A stretch of 64,000 nucleotides of DNA from Paucibacter sp. DJ2R-2. Lineage in GTDB: Bacteria; Pseudomonadota; Gammaproteobacteria; Burkholderiales; Burkholderiaceae_C. Within the stretch, counting starts at the first letter, position 1. Each line of letters opens with the position of its first letter. The DNA lies in assembly GCF_025717675.1 (NCBI RefSeq), contig NZ_JAJIRT010000001.1, positions 992,001-1,056,000 on the forward strand, given 5' to 3'. Below, one piece after another: positions 9,201 to 17,872 of the stretch. Below the pieces are notes generated by a model that saw only the letters and a list, made by a program, of their open reading frames with translations, was not told where the DNA came from and ran no database searches. A program made the position numbers and the translations under genes.

Positions 9201-9564
9201 GATGATTGCCGTGGCCCAGCTGCAGCAATGGGGGCTGGAGGTCTCGCAGGCCAACGACGGCAGCCAGGCGGTCGAAGCCATCTTTGCTGCCGCCAGCATG
9301 GGCCGGCCTTTCGACGCGGTGCTGATGGATGTGCAGATGCCGGTGATGAGCGGCCACGAGGCCACCCGCCAGGTGCGCCAGCGCTTCGATGCCGAAGAGC
9401 TGCCCATCGTCGCCCTGACCGCCGCCGCGCTCGTCTCCGAGCGCGACGAGGCCCTGGCGGCCGGCATGAACGAGTTCCTGACCAAGCCCATCGACGCGCC
9501 CAAGCTGCGCGCCACCCTGGTCCGCCTGATCGGCCACAAAGACAACGACCAGACGCGTTCCTGA
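6247..9564 (+). CDS. Hybrid sensor histidine kinase/response regulator with PAS domains
   Basis: About 1105 residues. The N-terminal 200 residues contain roughly five hydrophobic segments forming an integral membrane sensor. Three to four PAS-type regions follow (about 225-340, 345-465, 470-590 and 595-710), several ending in the usual D-V-T linkers (GRDVTSE, ARDVTETE, EDVTERRR). The dimerisation helix NTSHEIRTPLNGLLG has His737. The ATPase domain shows NYLSNALKFT, DTGPGIAPE and GTGLGLSI. A C-terminal receiver domain (about 980-1100) has the acceptor Asp1028 in VLMDVQMPVMSG and Lys in FLTKPID. No HPt domain is fused, so a separate phosphotransfer protein or direct output is expected. The start is unclear: TTG at 6247 or GTG at 6271. 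No cognate output gene is adjacent. Confidence 0.88.
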   Translation: MPPSQGADVSSSGTDSLDDLSSLVGQDLSPAEQQAAIERKVRWHAVRLFLMTCGVIMLFGALVLLLSRPGNEPLDGLLPPAACALLGGLSFLCLWKLPRQHGGAVVASLLALVIGVATLIAVSRGVGLYSIALAVGGLIAAFATGMLGLRIGLALAGLGLAAILGLGWAEYQGWATSVTALQPLGTRIAIHTLLLCAGVLVGVATERMVKRSTKAASDRSARFRGLLSMAADWYWEMNRDYRFTHLAEDKAGSSGLDLQARLGKTPWEVEQIGLNDEDMDAHRADLESHRPFNGLVARRRALDGSVRYVSISGEPRFDTAGNFRGYWGVGRDVTSEVQAEQAIHATETRYRELFRRSPSPLVLHRWGRVLDANPAAMAMFGYTQRSSMIGQDLFSHYEPGDDERARQRAAKIEAMPVGGMLPMAEFRLRTLSRRHRLVQATSVRVDAASGPATLSFFIDQTEQSRAQDALRRSEGLLSHLVATSPDVITLTEIASGRYAMVNKTFERLSGYSSEEVLGRSSEELGIWKNRAEREHMLDLIRTQGRVSELPVTFVCKNGEAISMLMSAAPFALDGQQYLVINARDVTETERTRLVHQAILENASIGITLTREQHFVQANRLVETMFGWPPGGLVGQHGSVVWPNAEDYAAVGRELGPRLALGEQVETERPMRRRDGTTFLCRLLARAVDLNHPSRGGTIWIMEDVTERRRVEAALAQAKDEAQAANRAKSAFLANTSHEIRTPLNGLLGLARMLQQPDLPEATRREYLDQMLDSAESLSGLISDILDLSKIEAGRLTLEAAPFALRDMLATMRMAYLTLAHAHGLAFKIDVAPEIPAWVVGDQVRIRQILSNYLSNALKFTESGSVAVHVMALAGERVRIEVSDTGPGIAPELHERLFEAFTQADESTTRRYGGTGLGLSICRELATLMGGEVGVQSAPGQGSTFWAELPLPAAATPISSQPREARDNQDLQGLRVLMVEDHPVNMMIAVAQLQQWGLEVSQANDGSQAVEAIFAAASMGRPFDAVLMDVQMPVMSGHEATRQVRQRFDAEELPIVALTAAALVSERDEALAAGMNEFLTKPIDAPKLRATLVRLIGHKDNDQTRS

Positions 9565-9577
9565 GCGCCGCTTGGGC

Positions 9578-9901
9578 CTAGCCCGGATGTTTCACGAGGT
9601 CGGCCGTGGCCGGTCCACAGCACCGATGAGCACGATGATCTCTCGCTTCGACCTTCGATCCATTTTGGACACTGGGCCTACGCGGGCTTGCGCGGCCCAG
9701 ACCTTGCCCCTGACGCCTCAAGCCATGCAGGCCGCACCAAGCCCGAGGCTTGGCACTTCGTCAGTCATGGACAGGCCACTTGGCCTGTCCATGTCCGGAC
9801 TCAGCCTCGCCGATGCCACTGGGCATCGGCTGCGGCCGTCTCGGCGCCACCGGCTTCGGCCTCGACGCACGCAATTCCCGCGTCCCTCGTGAAATAGCTA
9901 G
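9578..9901. mobile_element. MITE-like element or decayed IS remnant, about 324 bp
   Basis: The left end begins CTAGCCCGGATGTTTCACGAGG (9578-9599 includes CTAGC and TTTCACGAGG). The right end read on the other strand begins CTAGCTATTTCACGAGG (9901 back to 9885). Both therefore share an outer CTAGC and an inner TTTCACGAGG, with a short insertion in the left copy. The interior has no intact transposase frame. Near the middle is a perfect 13-bp inverted repeat, 9766-9778 against 9781-9793, separated by two bases. The outer sequence TAGCCCGGATGTTTCA resembles insertion-sequence ends I associate with the IS1380 group, from memory only. It starts 13 bases after the hybrid kinase stop and lies upstream of the Cache gene. 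Confidence 0.5.
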
Positions 9902-10203
9902 AACAGAACACAACACCGCCCGTCTAAAGCGCGGAAATGCGCCTCCGAAACGGCCGCTTCGATGCAGCGGGCTCAGGCCACAAGAAGGAAGATGGCTCAG
10001 CGATGGGTGCCAGGCCGGTGCACAGCGATTGGGAGCTGCGGATATTCAATGCCGTGTGCGGTTCCCTGCTGGCACCGAAAGGCTTAGGATGAAACGAGCC
10101 GAAGGGGCAGGTCTGCAAGGCTCGCCCTGAAGCGGAGCTCTCGGCCAAGCGCCGGGGCCTCTGGCCTGGCCCTCCGTCGTTCACCCTCAATCAGGAGCAA
10201 CCG
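9902..10203. other. Non-coding stretch upstream of the Cache gene
   Basis: About 300 bases with no convincing coding frame. The only structure seen is a 6-bp stem, CGAGCC (10095-10100) with GGCTCG (10119-10124), plus the ribosome site CAGGAG just before the Cache start. The leader could carry a regulatory RNA, but I did not recognise a known riboswitch class. Confidence 0.4.
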
Positions 10204-10683
10204 ATGACATTCTTCAGCGCACTCAAAAAAGTTCTGCACTTGATGCTGGCCAGCCTGGCCAGCCTCGCCTTGGCGGGCGCTGCGCATGCGGTCGAGAACG
10301 GCACGGCAGCGGAGGCTGAAGCCATGGTCAAAAAGGCGATCAGCTACATCAAAGCCCAGGGGCCAGAGAAGGCCTACGAAGAGTTCACCAATGGCAAGTC
10401 CTTCAAGGACCGGGACCTGTACATCATCGTCTACGACCTGAACGGCAAGAACCTGGCCCAAGGTGCCAACCCCAAGCTGGTGGGCAAGGACCTGATCGGC
10501 CTCAAGGACCCGGATGGCAAGCCGCTGATCCAGATGTTTGTGGACCTGGCCAAGACCAAAGGCAAGGGCTGGGTCGAAGGCTATAAATTCCTCAACCCGG
10601 TGTCCCAGAAGATCGAGGGCAAGGCCATGTATCTGGAACGCGTCGGTGACACCCTGGTCGGCTGCGGCATCTACAAGAACTGA
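10204..10683 (+). CDS. Secreted single-Cache-domain protein
   Basis: 159 residues with a Sec signal peptide (hydrophobic core about 12-28, cleavage after AHA near 29). The mature part is a single Cache domain of the sCache_2 type: EAMVKKAISYIKAQGPEKAY helix, FKDRDLYIIVYDLNGKNLAQG, LIGLKDPDGKPLIQMFVDLA, and KGWVEGYKFLNP...KAMYLERVGDTLVGCGIY. Such domains normally form the extracellular ligand-binding part of chemoreceptors and kinases; here the domain stands alone, with no second membrane segment or signalling module. The start has the good ribosome site AGGAG 5-6 bases upstream. The chemoreceptor gene begins about 80 bases downstream on the same strand, suggesting the two may work together, for example as a soluble ligand-binding partner. 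Confidence 0.85.
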   Translation: MTFFSALKKVLHLMLASLASLALAGAAHAVENGTAAEAEAMVKKAISYIKAQGPEKAYEEFTNGKSFKDRDLYIIVYDLNGKNLAQGANPKLVGKDLIGLKDPDGKPLIQMFVDLAKTKGKGWVEGYKFLNPVSQKIEGKAMYLERVGDTLVGCGIYKN

Positions 10684-10764
10684 AGCCGGCCCAGCCTGCG
10701 CACTGTTGCAACGCCCATCTGCCACCCTTGAAGGCTGGCAGGTTTTTGAACGGCCCTCCGGAGC

Positions 10765-12315
10765 ATGCGGATGAACTTACGCGATATGAAAATCGGCCCG
10801 CGCCTGGGCCTCGGCTTTGGCGCCATTCTGCTGGCCGCCATCGTGCTGCTGCTGGGGGCGCTGCTGAGCAATCGCTCCAGCAGAGCCACACTGCTGGAAA
10901 CCCTGCAGCGCTCGGTCGCCCGCGAAGAGCTGGCATTCGAGATGCGCAACTCCCTGCTCAGCAGTGCTGTTGCGGTGCGCAATATGGGTCTGCAGACCGA
11001 AGTCAGTGGGGTACAGAAGGACGAGGCGGAAGCGAAAAAGCAACGTGCCGCCTACCTCGCCGCCAAGAGCAAGTTGGAGTCGGCCGAGCTTGTGGCCGAA
11101 GAGAAAGCCATCTTCGCCCGCCTGGCCGACATCGATCAGCAGATGGATGTGCAGTTCAAGGAAGCCGTTGATCTGGCGGCACAGTTCAACACCGAACAGG
11201 CGGCCAAGGTCATCACCAGCAAAATCGATCCCTTGCTCAACAAAGCGGTGGTCGAGCTGCTGGCCTTCATCGACCTGCAAAAGCAGCGTGGCAGCGAGGC
11301 GACCGCCCAAGCCAATGAGCGCAACGCAACCACCGTCGGTGTGATCAGCGTGGCCGGTGTGCTGGTCCTGGCCATGTCGGCCCTGATGGCCTGGCGCCTG
11401 ACGGTCAGCATCACCCAACCGCTGCAAATAGCCCTGGGCGCCACCGCCCGCGTGGCCAACGGCGACCTGGTCAGCGAGATCGAGATCAGCGGCAAGGACG
11501 AGGCCGCGCAGTTGCTCGGTGGCCTGCGAGACATGCGCAACGGCCTGGCCCGTATGGTCAGCGAGGTCCGCAGCGGCGCCGAGAACATCTCCACCGGCGC
11601 CAGCGAAATCGCCAGCGGCAACTCCGATCTGTCTCAGCGCACCGAAAGCCAGGCCAGCAACCTAGAACAGACGGCCGCCTCGGTCGAGCAGCTCAGTGCC
11701 ACGGTGAGAAATAACGCTGAAACTGCCCGCCAAGCCAATGCGATGGCCAGCTCAGCCAGCACGGCCGCGGTCAAGGGCGGCGAGGTGGTCGGTCAAGTCG
11801 TGGCAACGATGCAAGACATCAGCACCTCGTCGAAGAAGATCTCCGACATCATTGGTGTCATCGATGGCATCGCCTTCCAGACCAATATCCTGGCGCTCAA
11901 TGCCGCGGTCGAAGCGGCACGGGCCGGCGAACAAGGGCGCGGCTTTGCTGTGGTCGCCAGCGAAGTGCGCAGCTTGGCCGGGCGCTCGGCCGAGGCCGCG
12001 CGTGAGATCAAGACCCTGATCGGCGCCAGCGTCGAACGCGTCGAAGTCGGCAGCCGACTGGTGGGCGCGGCCGGCGAATCGATGGGCGATATCGTCGACC
12101 AGGTCAAGCAAGTCGCCAGCCTCATCAACGAGATCAGCAGCTCCGCTCAGGAACAGACCAGCGGCATTGGCCAGATCAACCAGGCGATCACTCAGCTGGA
12201 TCAGGTGACCCAACAGAACGCCGCCCTGGTCGAGGAAGCAGCGGCCGCCGCCGAAAGCCTGAACGGCCAAGCGGCGCGCATGGTGGAAGTGGTCAGCGTC
12301 TTCAAGCTTCGCTGA
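10765..12315 (+). CDS. Methyl-accepting chemotaxis protein
   Basis: 516 residues in the classical Tsr/Tar-like layout. Transmembrane helix 1 is about 12-32, the periplasmic region of about 155 residues is helical (four-helix-bundle type), and transmembrane helix 2 is about 189-212. A HAMP domain follows (about 213-265), then the cytoplasmic signalling coiled coil with the conserved hairpin tip [20 protein letters not shown] at about 371-390. It signals to the CheA-CheW array and is adapted by methylation. The C-terminus has no NWETF-type pentapeptide for CheR/CheB tethering. ATGs at 10771 and 10786 are alternative starts. It lies directly after the secreted Cache gene. Confidence 0.93.
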   Translation: MRMNLRDMKIGPRLGLGFGAILLAAIVLLLGALLSNRSSRATLLETLQRSVAREELAFEMRNSLLSSAVAVRNMGLQTEVSGVQKDEAEAKKQRAAYLAAKSKLESAELVAEEKAIFARLADIDQQMDVQFKEAVDLAAQFNTEQAAKVITSKIDPLLNKAVVELLAFIDLQKQRGSEATAQANERNATTVGVISVAGVLVLAMSALMAWRLTVSITQPLQIALGATARVANGDLVSEIEISGKDEAAQLLGGLRDMRNGLARMVSEVRSGAENISTGASEIASGNSDLSQRTESQASNLEQTAASVEQLSATVRNNAETARQANAMASSASTAAVKGGEVVGQVVATMQDISTSSKKISDIIGVIDGIAFQTNILALNAAVEAARAGEQGRGFAVVASEVRSLAGRSAEAAREIKTLIGASVERVEVGSRLVGAAGESMGDIVDQVKQVASLINEISSSAQEQTSGIGQINQAITQLDQVTQQNAALVEEAAAAAESLNGQAARMVEVVSVFKLR

Positions 12316-12372
12316 GTCGGAAGGGGCGGGGTCGGCAGGGGCGGGCTTTCAAGCCCAGCGACAATCCATGCC

Positions 12373-13089
12373 ATGAGTACCCCCCAACGCTCCCAAGCCC
12401 TCGCCCTGCTGCCCGACAAAGGCCTGCCCGAGCTGCTGTTTCTGTTGCTGCACGGTGCCGGCGCCGACGCCGCGCAGATGCGGCCGCTGGCGCAGGCCCT
12501 GCGCGCCCAGTACCCGCAGGCGGCCGTGGTGTCCATCAACGGCCCCGAGGCCTTCGACCAGCCCTCCGGCAGCGCTCAATCTAGCAAGGGCCAGCAGTGG
12601 TACTCGCTGCAAGGCGCCAGCGATGACGACCACCCCGAGCGTGTGGCTGCCGCCCTGCCCGGCTTCGTCGCCACCGTGCGCGCCTGGGCTGAGCAGTTCG
12701 ACATGGCCTGGGAACGCGTGGCCCTGGCCGGCTTTTCACAAGGCGCGGTAATGGCTCTGGAAGCAGTGCAAGCCGAGCCACAGCTGGCCGGCCGCGTGCT
12801 GGCCTTCTCGGGCGCCTATGCCCGCCCGCCCGCCCACGCGCCAGATCAGGTCAGCCTGCACATCCTGCACGGCCAACGCGACCCCGTGCTGCCCTACCAG
12901 GACCAGGTGACGGCCGCGCGCCGCCTGGTGCAGCTGGGCGCCGATGTCACCGCCGATGTGCTGCCTGACCTCGGCCACGAGTTGCACGCCGAGCTGATCG
13001 ACCGCGCCATGGAACAGCTGCGCACCTTCGTGCCGGCACGGGTGTGGAAGGCGGCGATGGAGGCGGCCAAGGAACAAAAGCTGGACTAG
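12373..13089 (+). CDS. ypfH: Carboxylesterase/phospholipase-type alpha/beta hydrolase, YpfH-like
   Basis: 238 residues, the size of the compact esterases of the YpfH / phospholipase-carboxylesterase group. The catalytic triad can be placed: nucleophile Ser122 in the elbow GFSQGAV, Asp170 in HGQRDPVLPYQ, and His202 in DLGHELH. An oxyanion-type LLHGAGADAAQM segment lies near residue 26. No signal peptide is seen, so the enzyme is cytoplasmic. E. coli YpfH hydrolyses short acyl esters; the natural substrate is unknown. It is a single gene on the plus strand after the chemoreceptor; no operon is obvious. Confidence 0.82.
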   Translation: MSTPQRSQALALLPDKGLPELLFLLLHGAGADAAQMRPLAQALRAQYPQAAVVSINGPEAFDQPSGSAQSSKGQQWYSLQGASDDDHPERVAAALPGFVATVRAWAEQFDMAWERVALAGFSQGAVMALEAVQAEPQLAGRVLAFSGAYARPPAHAPDQVSLHILHGQRDPVLPYQDQVTAARRLVQLGADVTADVLPDLGHELHAELIDRAMEQLRTFVPARVWKAAMEAAKEQKLD

Positions 13090-13308
13090 CCAAAGCCAAG
13101 CACCACCGCGCGGCCATGCCGTTATGGCACACTCGAGGCCACAGCGCCTGCCGGGGCGCTGCTGGATCCGCAGGCAGGGCTGAGCCCACCCGGCAGGACG
13201 CGCGTGCTCAAAGACACGCCGCGTCCACAGCGCCACCAGCCATCCCCTGCCTTTGTGCGGCCTGAACACGCGGATCTCGGGCACTCATTCGCATGGAGGT
13301 GTCCCTTG

Positions 13309-14937
13309 ATGACCCGTCACAACGGGGCTGCGCCGCAGCCCGTTCAACTTTCTCTTCCCGAAGCCGCCGATCTGCAGCAGCTGAAGCGCCGCGCGCGCGA
13401 ACTGCTGCGCGCCTGGCGGGCCGGCGAGGCCGAAAGCCTGGCGCGCGCCGCGCCTCACCACCGGGCGGACCCGGCTACTCCGCCGCGCCTGAGCATGGCG
13501 CAGTTGGTGATCGCACGTGAAATGGGCTTCCCCAGCTGGCCAGCCCTGCAGCGTGCCGTCCATGCGCAGCTGGAGGCGCGCCAGCTCGACCAGACTGCCC
13601 TGCTCACACGCGCCCTGACCCTGGCCATCGGCCGCGGCTGGGACAGCCCGCAAGCGGAACGCGCACTGGCGCTCATGCAGCAGAAGCGGCCGATGAGCAG
13701 CGCCTGCCCGCCCGGTCTGCGCGCCGCGAGGGCCCTGGTTCAGGGCGATCTGGACGCAGTGGTCGCCCTGCCCGATGCCATGCAGCTGCTGCCGCCCTTC
13801 GCCGCGCCGGCCTTGGCGTACGTGTGCTTCTCCAGCCTGCATCGTCTCGGCGAACCTTGGGCCTCGGGCCTGCTGCGCTGTGCTCAGACCTTGCTCGCCC
13901 GCTGCCCCAGCGGCGCCTTGAGCGCCATGCACATGCCGGACCTGGAAGCCGGTGCTGCCGAGCCGACGCCGATTCGCCTGCCCCTGCTCTACGGCGCCAT
14001 CAGCTGCGCGCGCAGCCCCGCGCTGGCCGCCGCCTTGCTGGCCGCGGGGGCGGAGCCCAACGATGGCGAGTCGCTGTACCACGCCTGCGAGGACCCCGAC
14101 CGCGGCCGTGCGGCCGTGCAGATCCGCCAGTTGTGCGCCCACGGTGCGCGTTGGCAGGGCACGAATGCCTTGCTGCGCATGCTCGACTTCGAGGACCCGA
14201 GCGGCCTGGCCTTGGCACTGAGCCTGGGCGCTGATGTGAACGAGGCGGGGCCGCAGGGCGGCGCTGCCTTGCACCATGCGTTGCGCCGGGGTCGCTCCTT
14301 GGAATGCCTGCGCCTGTTGACATCTCAGGGGGCCGATCTCGCGGCCCGCGACGCCGAGGGCCGCACGCCTGCCACCCTGGCGGCCCTTCTGGGCGAGACC
14401 GAGGCACTCGCGCTGCTGGCGGCGCGAGGCGCGCAGCCAGAACTGCCCACGACAGGCGAGCGCTTCCTCGCCGCCTGCGCGGCCGCAGATGCGCGCACGG
14501 CTCGTGCCTTGCTCGATGACCAGCCCGAGCTGCTGCAAAGCTTGAGCGCGCAAGAGCTGCGCCTGCTGCCCGACCAGGCGCAACGCCGCGCCCGAGCCTC
14601 GGTGGCGCTGATGCTGTCGCTGGGCTGGCCGGTCGCAGTGCCCGGGGATTGGGATGCCAGCGCCCTGAACCAGGCCGCCTTCAACGGCGACGCGGCCCTG
14701 GTGCAGTTGCTGCTGGACCAAGGCGCGAGCTGGGAAGAAGTCAACGGCTTCGGTGGCGATGTGATGGGCAGTTGGCAGCATGCCGCCACGCATCTGCCGC
14801 AGCCTGGTGGCGACTACCTGGCCTCGCTGCAAGCCCTCTTGGCCGCCGGCGCGCCTCGGCCGAGCCCGGAGGAGCGCGAGGACTTGCCTGATGCGCTGCA
14901 GGTCTGGCTGGACGAAACCGACCCCGACGAGGCCTAG
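13309..14937 (+). CDS. Ankyrin-repeat protein
   Basis: 542 residues from the start at 13309, which has an ideal GGAGGT at 13295-13300. The longer frame back to 13204 has no ribosome site. After an N-terminal helical region (LQQLKRRARELLRAW), the sequence AQLVIAREMGFPSWPALQRAV is the short motif that precedes ankyrin arrays in many bacterial proteins. Ankyrin-type repeats then occur: ALAAALLAAGAEPNDGES, GGAALHHALRRGRSLECLRLL, EGRTPATLAALLGETEALALL and ALNQAAFNGDAALVQLLLDQG. There is no signal peptide or membrane segment, so it is probably a cytoplasmic protein-interaction scaffold. The partner is not indicated. It is convergent with the GNAT gene. Confidence 0.85.
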   Translation: MTRHNGAAPQPVQLSLPEAADLQQLKRRARELLRAWRAGEAESLARAAPHHRADPATPPRLSMAQLVIAREMGFPSWPALQRAVHAQLEARQLDQTALLTRALTLAIGRGWDSPQAERALALMQQKRPMSSACPPGLRAARALVQGDLDAVVALPDAMQLLPPFAAPALAYVCFSSLHRLGEPWASGLLRCAQTLLARCPSGALSAMHMPDLEAGAAEPTPIRLPLLYGAISCARSPALAAALLAAGAEPNDGESLYHACEDPDRGRAAVQIRQLCAHGARWQGTNALLRMLDFEDPSGLALALSLGADVNEAGPQGGAALHHALRRGRSLECLRLLTSQGADLAARDAEGRTPATLAALLGETEALALLAARGAQPELPTTGERFLAACAAADARTARALLDDQPELLQSLSAQELRLLPDQAQRRARASVALMLSLGWPVAVPGDWDASALNQAAFNGDAALVQLLLDQGASWEEVNGFGGDVMGSWQHAATHLPQPGGDYLASLQALLAAGAPRPSPEEREDLPDALQVWLDETDPDEA

Positions 14938-14953
14938 CCCGAAAGTTCAGCCT

Positions 14954-15373
14954 TCAGCCGCGCCGCCCCAGCCGCTCCATGGCCACCTCGGAGCGGCTGA
15001 AGCCGATCTGTTCGTAAAAGCCCGCGACGCCCTCGCGGCCGGCGCGCAGCACCCAGGTCATTTCCGGGCGATCGCCCATGGCTTGCTGAACCAGAGCGCG
15101 ACCCACACCCCGCCCGCGCTGCGCTTCATCGACCACCAGCATGGAGATATAGCCATTGAAGATGCCGTCCGTGAGTGCGCGCAAAAAGCCGATCACGCGA
15201 TCACCGTCTTCGCCGCGCTCCACCGCCACCAAGGCCAGCTGCGACTGGTTCAGCAAGCGAGCGAACAGCGCGGGGTCGGCCACGCGAGAGGCCCAGCCAT
15301 TGGCGGACAAGAGGGCACGGGCGGCCTCGTGCTCGGCGGGCAGGATGGGACGGATGTGCAGGGTCGTACTCAA
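14954..15373 (-). CDS. GNAT-family N-acetyltransferase
   Basis: 139 residues, a minimal single-domain GNAT. The acetyl-CoA-binding motif A is visible as [20 protein letters not shown], preceded by the strand [16 protein letters not shown] forms the C-terminal strand-helix. Its ATG overlaps the stop of the winged-helix/TPR regulator (15370-15373, ATGA), so the two are translationally coupled and probably cotranscribed. The substrate (small molecule, peptide or protein lysine) cannot be read from the sequence; the coupling suggests a role tied to the regulator, possibly modifying it. Confidence 0.85.
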   Translation of the reverse strand: MSTTLHIRPILPAEHEAARALLSANGWASRVADPALFARLLNQSQLALVAVERGEDGDRVIGFLRALTDGIFNGYISMLVVDEAQRGRGVGRALVQQAMGDRPEMTWVLRAGREGVAGFYEQIGFSRSEVAMERLGRRG

Positions 15374-17742
15374 GTCAGCAGCCTTTGCCGCTGCAGGCGA
15401 TTCGAGTCCTCGATACGGGCCAGCACCGCCTTGAACCGGGGCAATTCACGCAGGCTTTGCAGTGCCGGGTCTTGGGCCAACCACCAGCCCCGTCGCCAGC
15501 CCAGGCGCACCGCATCTTCCAGGGCAGCCAGCGCCGCATCAGGCTGGCTGCGCAGGGCAGCGATGCGGGCGCGGTGGTAGCCGGCGGCATGCCAGACGTT
15601 GCCTTGCTTGACATAACGATCGATGTAGGCGGCAGCCTGCGCGATGAAAGGCTCGGCCTTCTCGCCTTGGCCCGCGGCGCTGTAGATGGTGGCCACATCG
15701 AGCAGGATGTGCTGACCCTGGAAGCTCAACCAGTTGTTGTAGAGCGGCACGGGGTCGGCTTGCACCAGACCGATGACAGACTCCAGTGCCTTCAGGGCCA
15801 GGTCTTTCTGACCCAGCAGCAGGCGCAACAGGGCGGCATCGATGACAGCATCGCGCTCGCTGGCCGCTTCTGCGCTCGTGAGCCGCAGCGCTTGCTCCAG
15901 CGCCGCGCGATCACCAGCCTGCACAAACCGATAAGCGGCGGTCACTCGCGCTGAGGCCGGCGTGGCGCTCAAGGCTTGAGATTGGGCGAAGGCCTTGTGT
16001 GCGTCATCCGCCAGGCCGAGATCCAGATACAACCAGGCCAACTGCTGCCAGAGCGGCTCACGCTTGGCATCCAGCAGCAAAGCCTTGCGATAGCCGAGCA
16101 CCGCATCGGCGAGTCGGCCACGCGCGAAACCGAGAATGCCCAAGCCCCAGTGCCCGTTGGCATGCTGTGGCGCCATGGCGATGGCGCGCCGATAGGCCTG
16201 CTCCGCAGCCTCATACTGCCCGGCATGGATGGCAGCCAGGCCGGCGCGATGCTGAATCTGCACCGCCAAAGGGCTCAGCTGCGCGGCCTTGCTGAAAAAG
16301 GGCTGGGCGCGGGCCGGCCAGCCGTCGTCACTCTCATTGCTGCCTGACCAGTTCAGCAGACTGGCGTCACTCGGTGCCTTTTCCAGGGCCTGACTCAACC
16401 AGCGCCGAGCTTCCTCGTGTTGGCTCAGATTGGCCTTGAGATGACCTTGCAGGCCCAGGGCCAGAGCTTGCTCGGGGTCCAGCTGCAAGGCGCGGTCGAT
16501 CAAGGGCTGGGCGCGCGCATCCATGGTGCGAAAACCCAGGCCGCTACCGTAATGGAACTCGGCGATCCAAGTGGCAGCCTGGCCCACATAGGCCAAGGCG
16601 AAGCCGGGGTCAGCGTCGATGGCACGCTGGAAATAGGCGCGGGCCTTCAAGACGCCCTCGATCTGCGCGCTACGCTGGTGGTGCAAACCCAGCAGATACA
16701 GCTCATAGGCATCGGCCAGTGGCATGGGTGCCGCACTGACCGGCAGCGGAGCTACGCCCAGAGCCTGCAAGGCGGCATTGGCGGCGCTGAAGGCCAGACT
16801 GCCCAAGGCGGCGGCCTGGGATTCCAACACATGGTGCCAAAGCAGCTCGCTGTCAGCCGCCCGGTGCAGGCTGAGCTTGAGCTGCAGGCCCTGCTGCCAG
16901 CGCCGCAGCTCACCCCAGAGCACATGGGTCACGGCCAGTTGCTTGGCCTGCGGCGCCAGAGCCTGGGCGCTGCGGAACTGGAAGGAGGTGGAGCGCGCCG
17001 TCACCCGGATCTGCTGATGGCGAGACAGTGCGCCGATCACGCTTTCGGCCAGGCCGTCGGCCAGGGGCTGCTCCAGGTCCTTGGGCGAGACATCATCAAA
17101 AGGAAGGACGGCCAGGGTGATGTCACCGGCCGGCATGCGCGCAGCACGCTGCCAAGCCCACCATCCGCCTGCGCCGAGCAAGGCCGCCGCAGCGGCCGAG
17201 CCGCCGAGCAAAAGACGCCGGCTTGGGACGGATGGCGAGGTAGGGGCGGGGGAGGCAGGAGGGGTGGGCAGCACCAGCGGCGCCACAGCTTGATCGGTCG
17301 CGCGTCGCTTTGGTTCAGGCTCAGGCTGCAAGGGCGCTGATGTCGCCCCCGCAGCCGGGGCAGGAGTGGCAACAGCCACCACTTCGCTGACAGAGGCCAC
17401 CAAGCGGTAACCCTTGCGCGGCACGGTGACGATATACCTCGGCTGACTCGCCTCATCGCCGAGCACGCTGCGCAGCTGTGAGATCGACTGGTACACCGAA
17501 CTAGGGGTTACCACCAGGTCAGCCCAGACCTCGTCGAGCAGCTGATCCAGCGTCACTAGCTGCTGCGGCCGGCGCGCCAGCGCCATCAGCAAGCGCATCT
17601 TGCGCGGCTCCAGCTTGAGCACCTGCTCGCCCCGGCGCAGCTCGTCCAAGACCGGATCGGCCTGCCATTCGCCGATCTGCAGGGTCCGCTCAGCCAAGGA
17701 ATCGACCTCTGCGCCCGGCGTTAAAGACTCGGCCCCGCTCAT
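15370..17742 (-). CDS. Membrane-anchored winged-helix (CadC-like) regulator with TolB-like and TPR regions
   Basis: 790 residues. Residues about 20-118 are an OmpR/PhoB-type winged-helix domain: [40 protein letters not shown], and the typical ending [11 protein letters not shown] Pro/Ala-rich linker leads to one hydrophobic segment about 178-200. The remainder would then be periplasmic: a segment [15 protein letters not shown]...[14 protein letters not shown] as in TolB-like domains of such regulators, then at least seven TPR-like helical repeats (for example [20 protein letters not shown] and [20 protein letters not shown]). CadC/ToxR-like proteins bind DNA directly from the membrane without phosphorylation. 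The gene is divergent from the giant PEP-CTERM gene, with 130 bases between the starts, making that gene a plausible target. Confidence 0.85.
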   Translation of the reverse strand: MSGAESLTPGAEVDSLAERTLQIGEWQADPVLDELRRGEQVLKLEPRKMRLLMALARRPQQLVTLDQLLDEVWADLVVTPSSVYQSISQLRSVLGDEASQPRYIVTVPRKGYRLVASVSEVVAVATPAPAAGATSAPLQPEPEPKRRATDQAVAPLVLPTPPASPAPTSPSVPSRRLLLGGSAAAAALLGAGGWWAWQRAARMPAGDITLAVLPFDDVSPKDLEQPLADGLAESVIGALSRHQQIRVTARSTSFQFRSAQALAPQAKQLAVTHVLWGELRRWQQGLQLKLSLHRAADSELLWHHVLESQAAALGSLAFSAANAALQALGVAPLPVSAAPMPLADAYELYLLGLHHQRSAQIEGVLKARAYFQRAIDADPGFALAYVGQAATWIAEFHYGSGLGFRTMDARAQPLIDRALQLDPEQALALGLQGHLKANLSQHEEARRWLSQALEKAPSDASLLNWSGSNESDDGWPARAQPFFSKAAQLSPLAVQIQHRAGLAAIHAGQYEAAEQAYRRAIAMAPQHANGHWGLGILGFARGRLADAVLGYRKALLLDAKREPLWQQLAWLYLDLGLADDAHKAFAQSQALSATPASARVTAAYRFVQAGDRAALEQALRLTSAEAASERDAVIDAALLRLLLGQKDLALKALESVIGLVQADPVPLYNNWLSFQGQHILLDVATIYSAAGQGEKAEPFIAQAAAYIDRYVKQGNVWHAAGYHRARIAALRSQPDAALAALEDAVRLGWRRGWWLAQDPALQSLRELPRFKAVLARIEDSNRLQRQRLLT

Positions 17743-17872
17743 GAGAAGTTCCCGTAAACCATTGATTTCATTGAAAAATAAAACCTTGAGAGAAGCGCAA
17801 GAGTTCCATCAGGACTTATCGGGTGTGGCCGCCGACCATGGCGCCAAATTGACATCACACCAGGGAGCCCCG

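Noticed and set aside
17600-17872. N-terminal extension of the giant PEP-CTERM frame
   Set aside because: It overlaps the divergent regulator's coding end and lacks a ribosome site; ATG 17873 has one.
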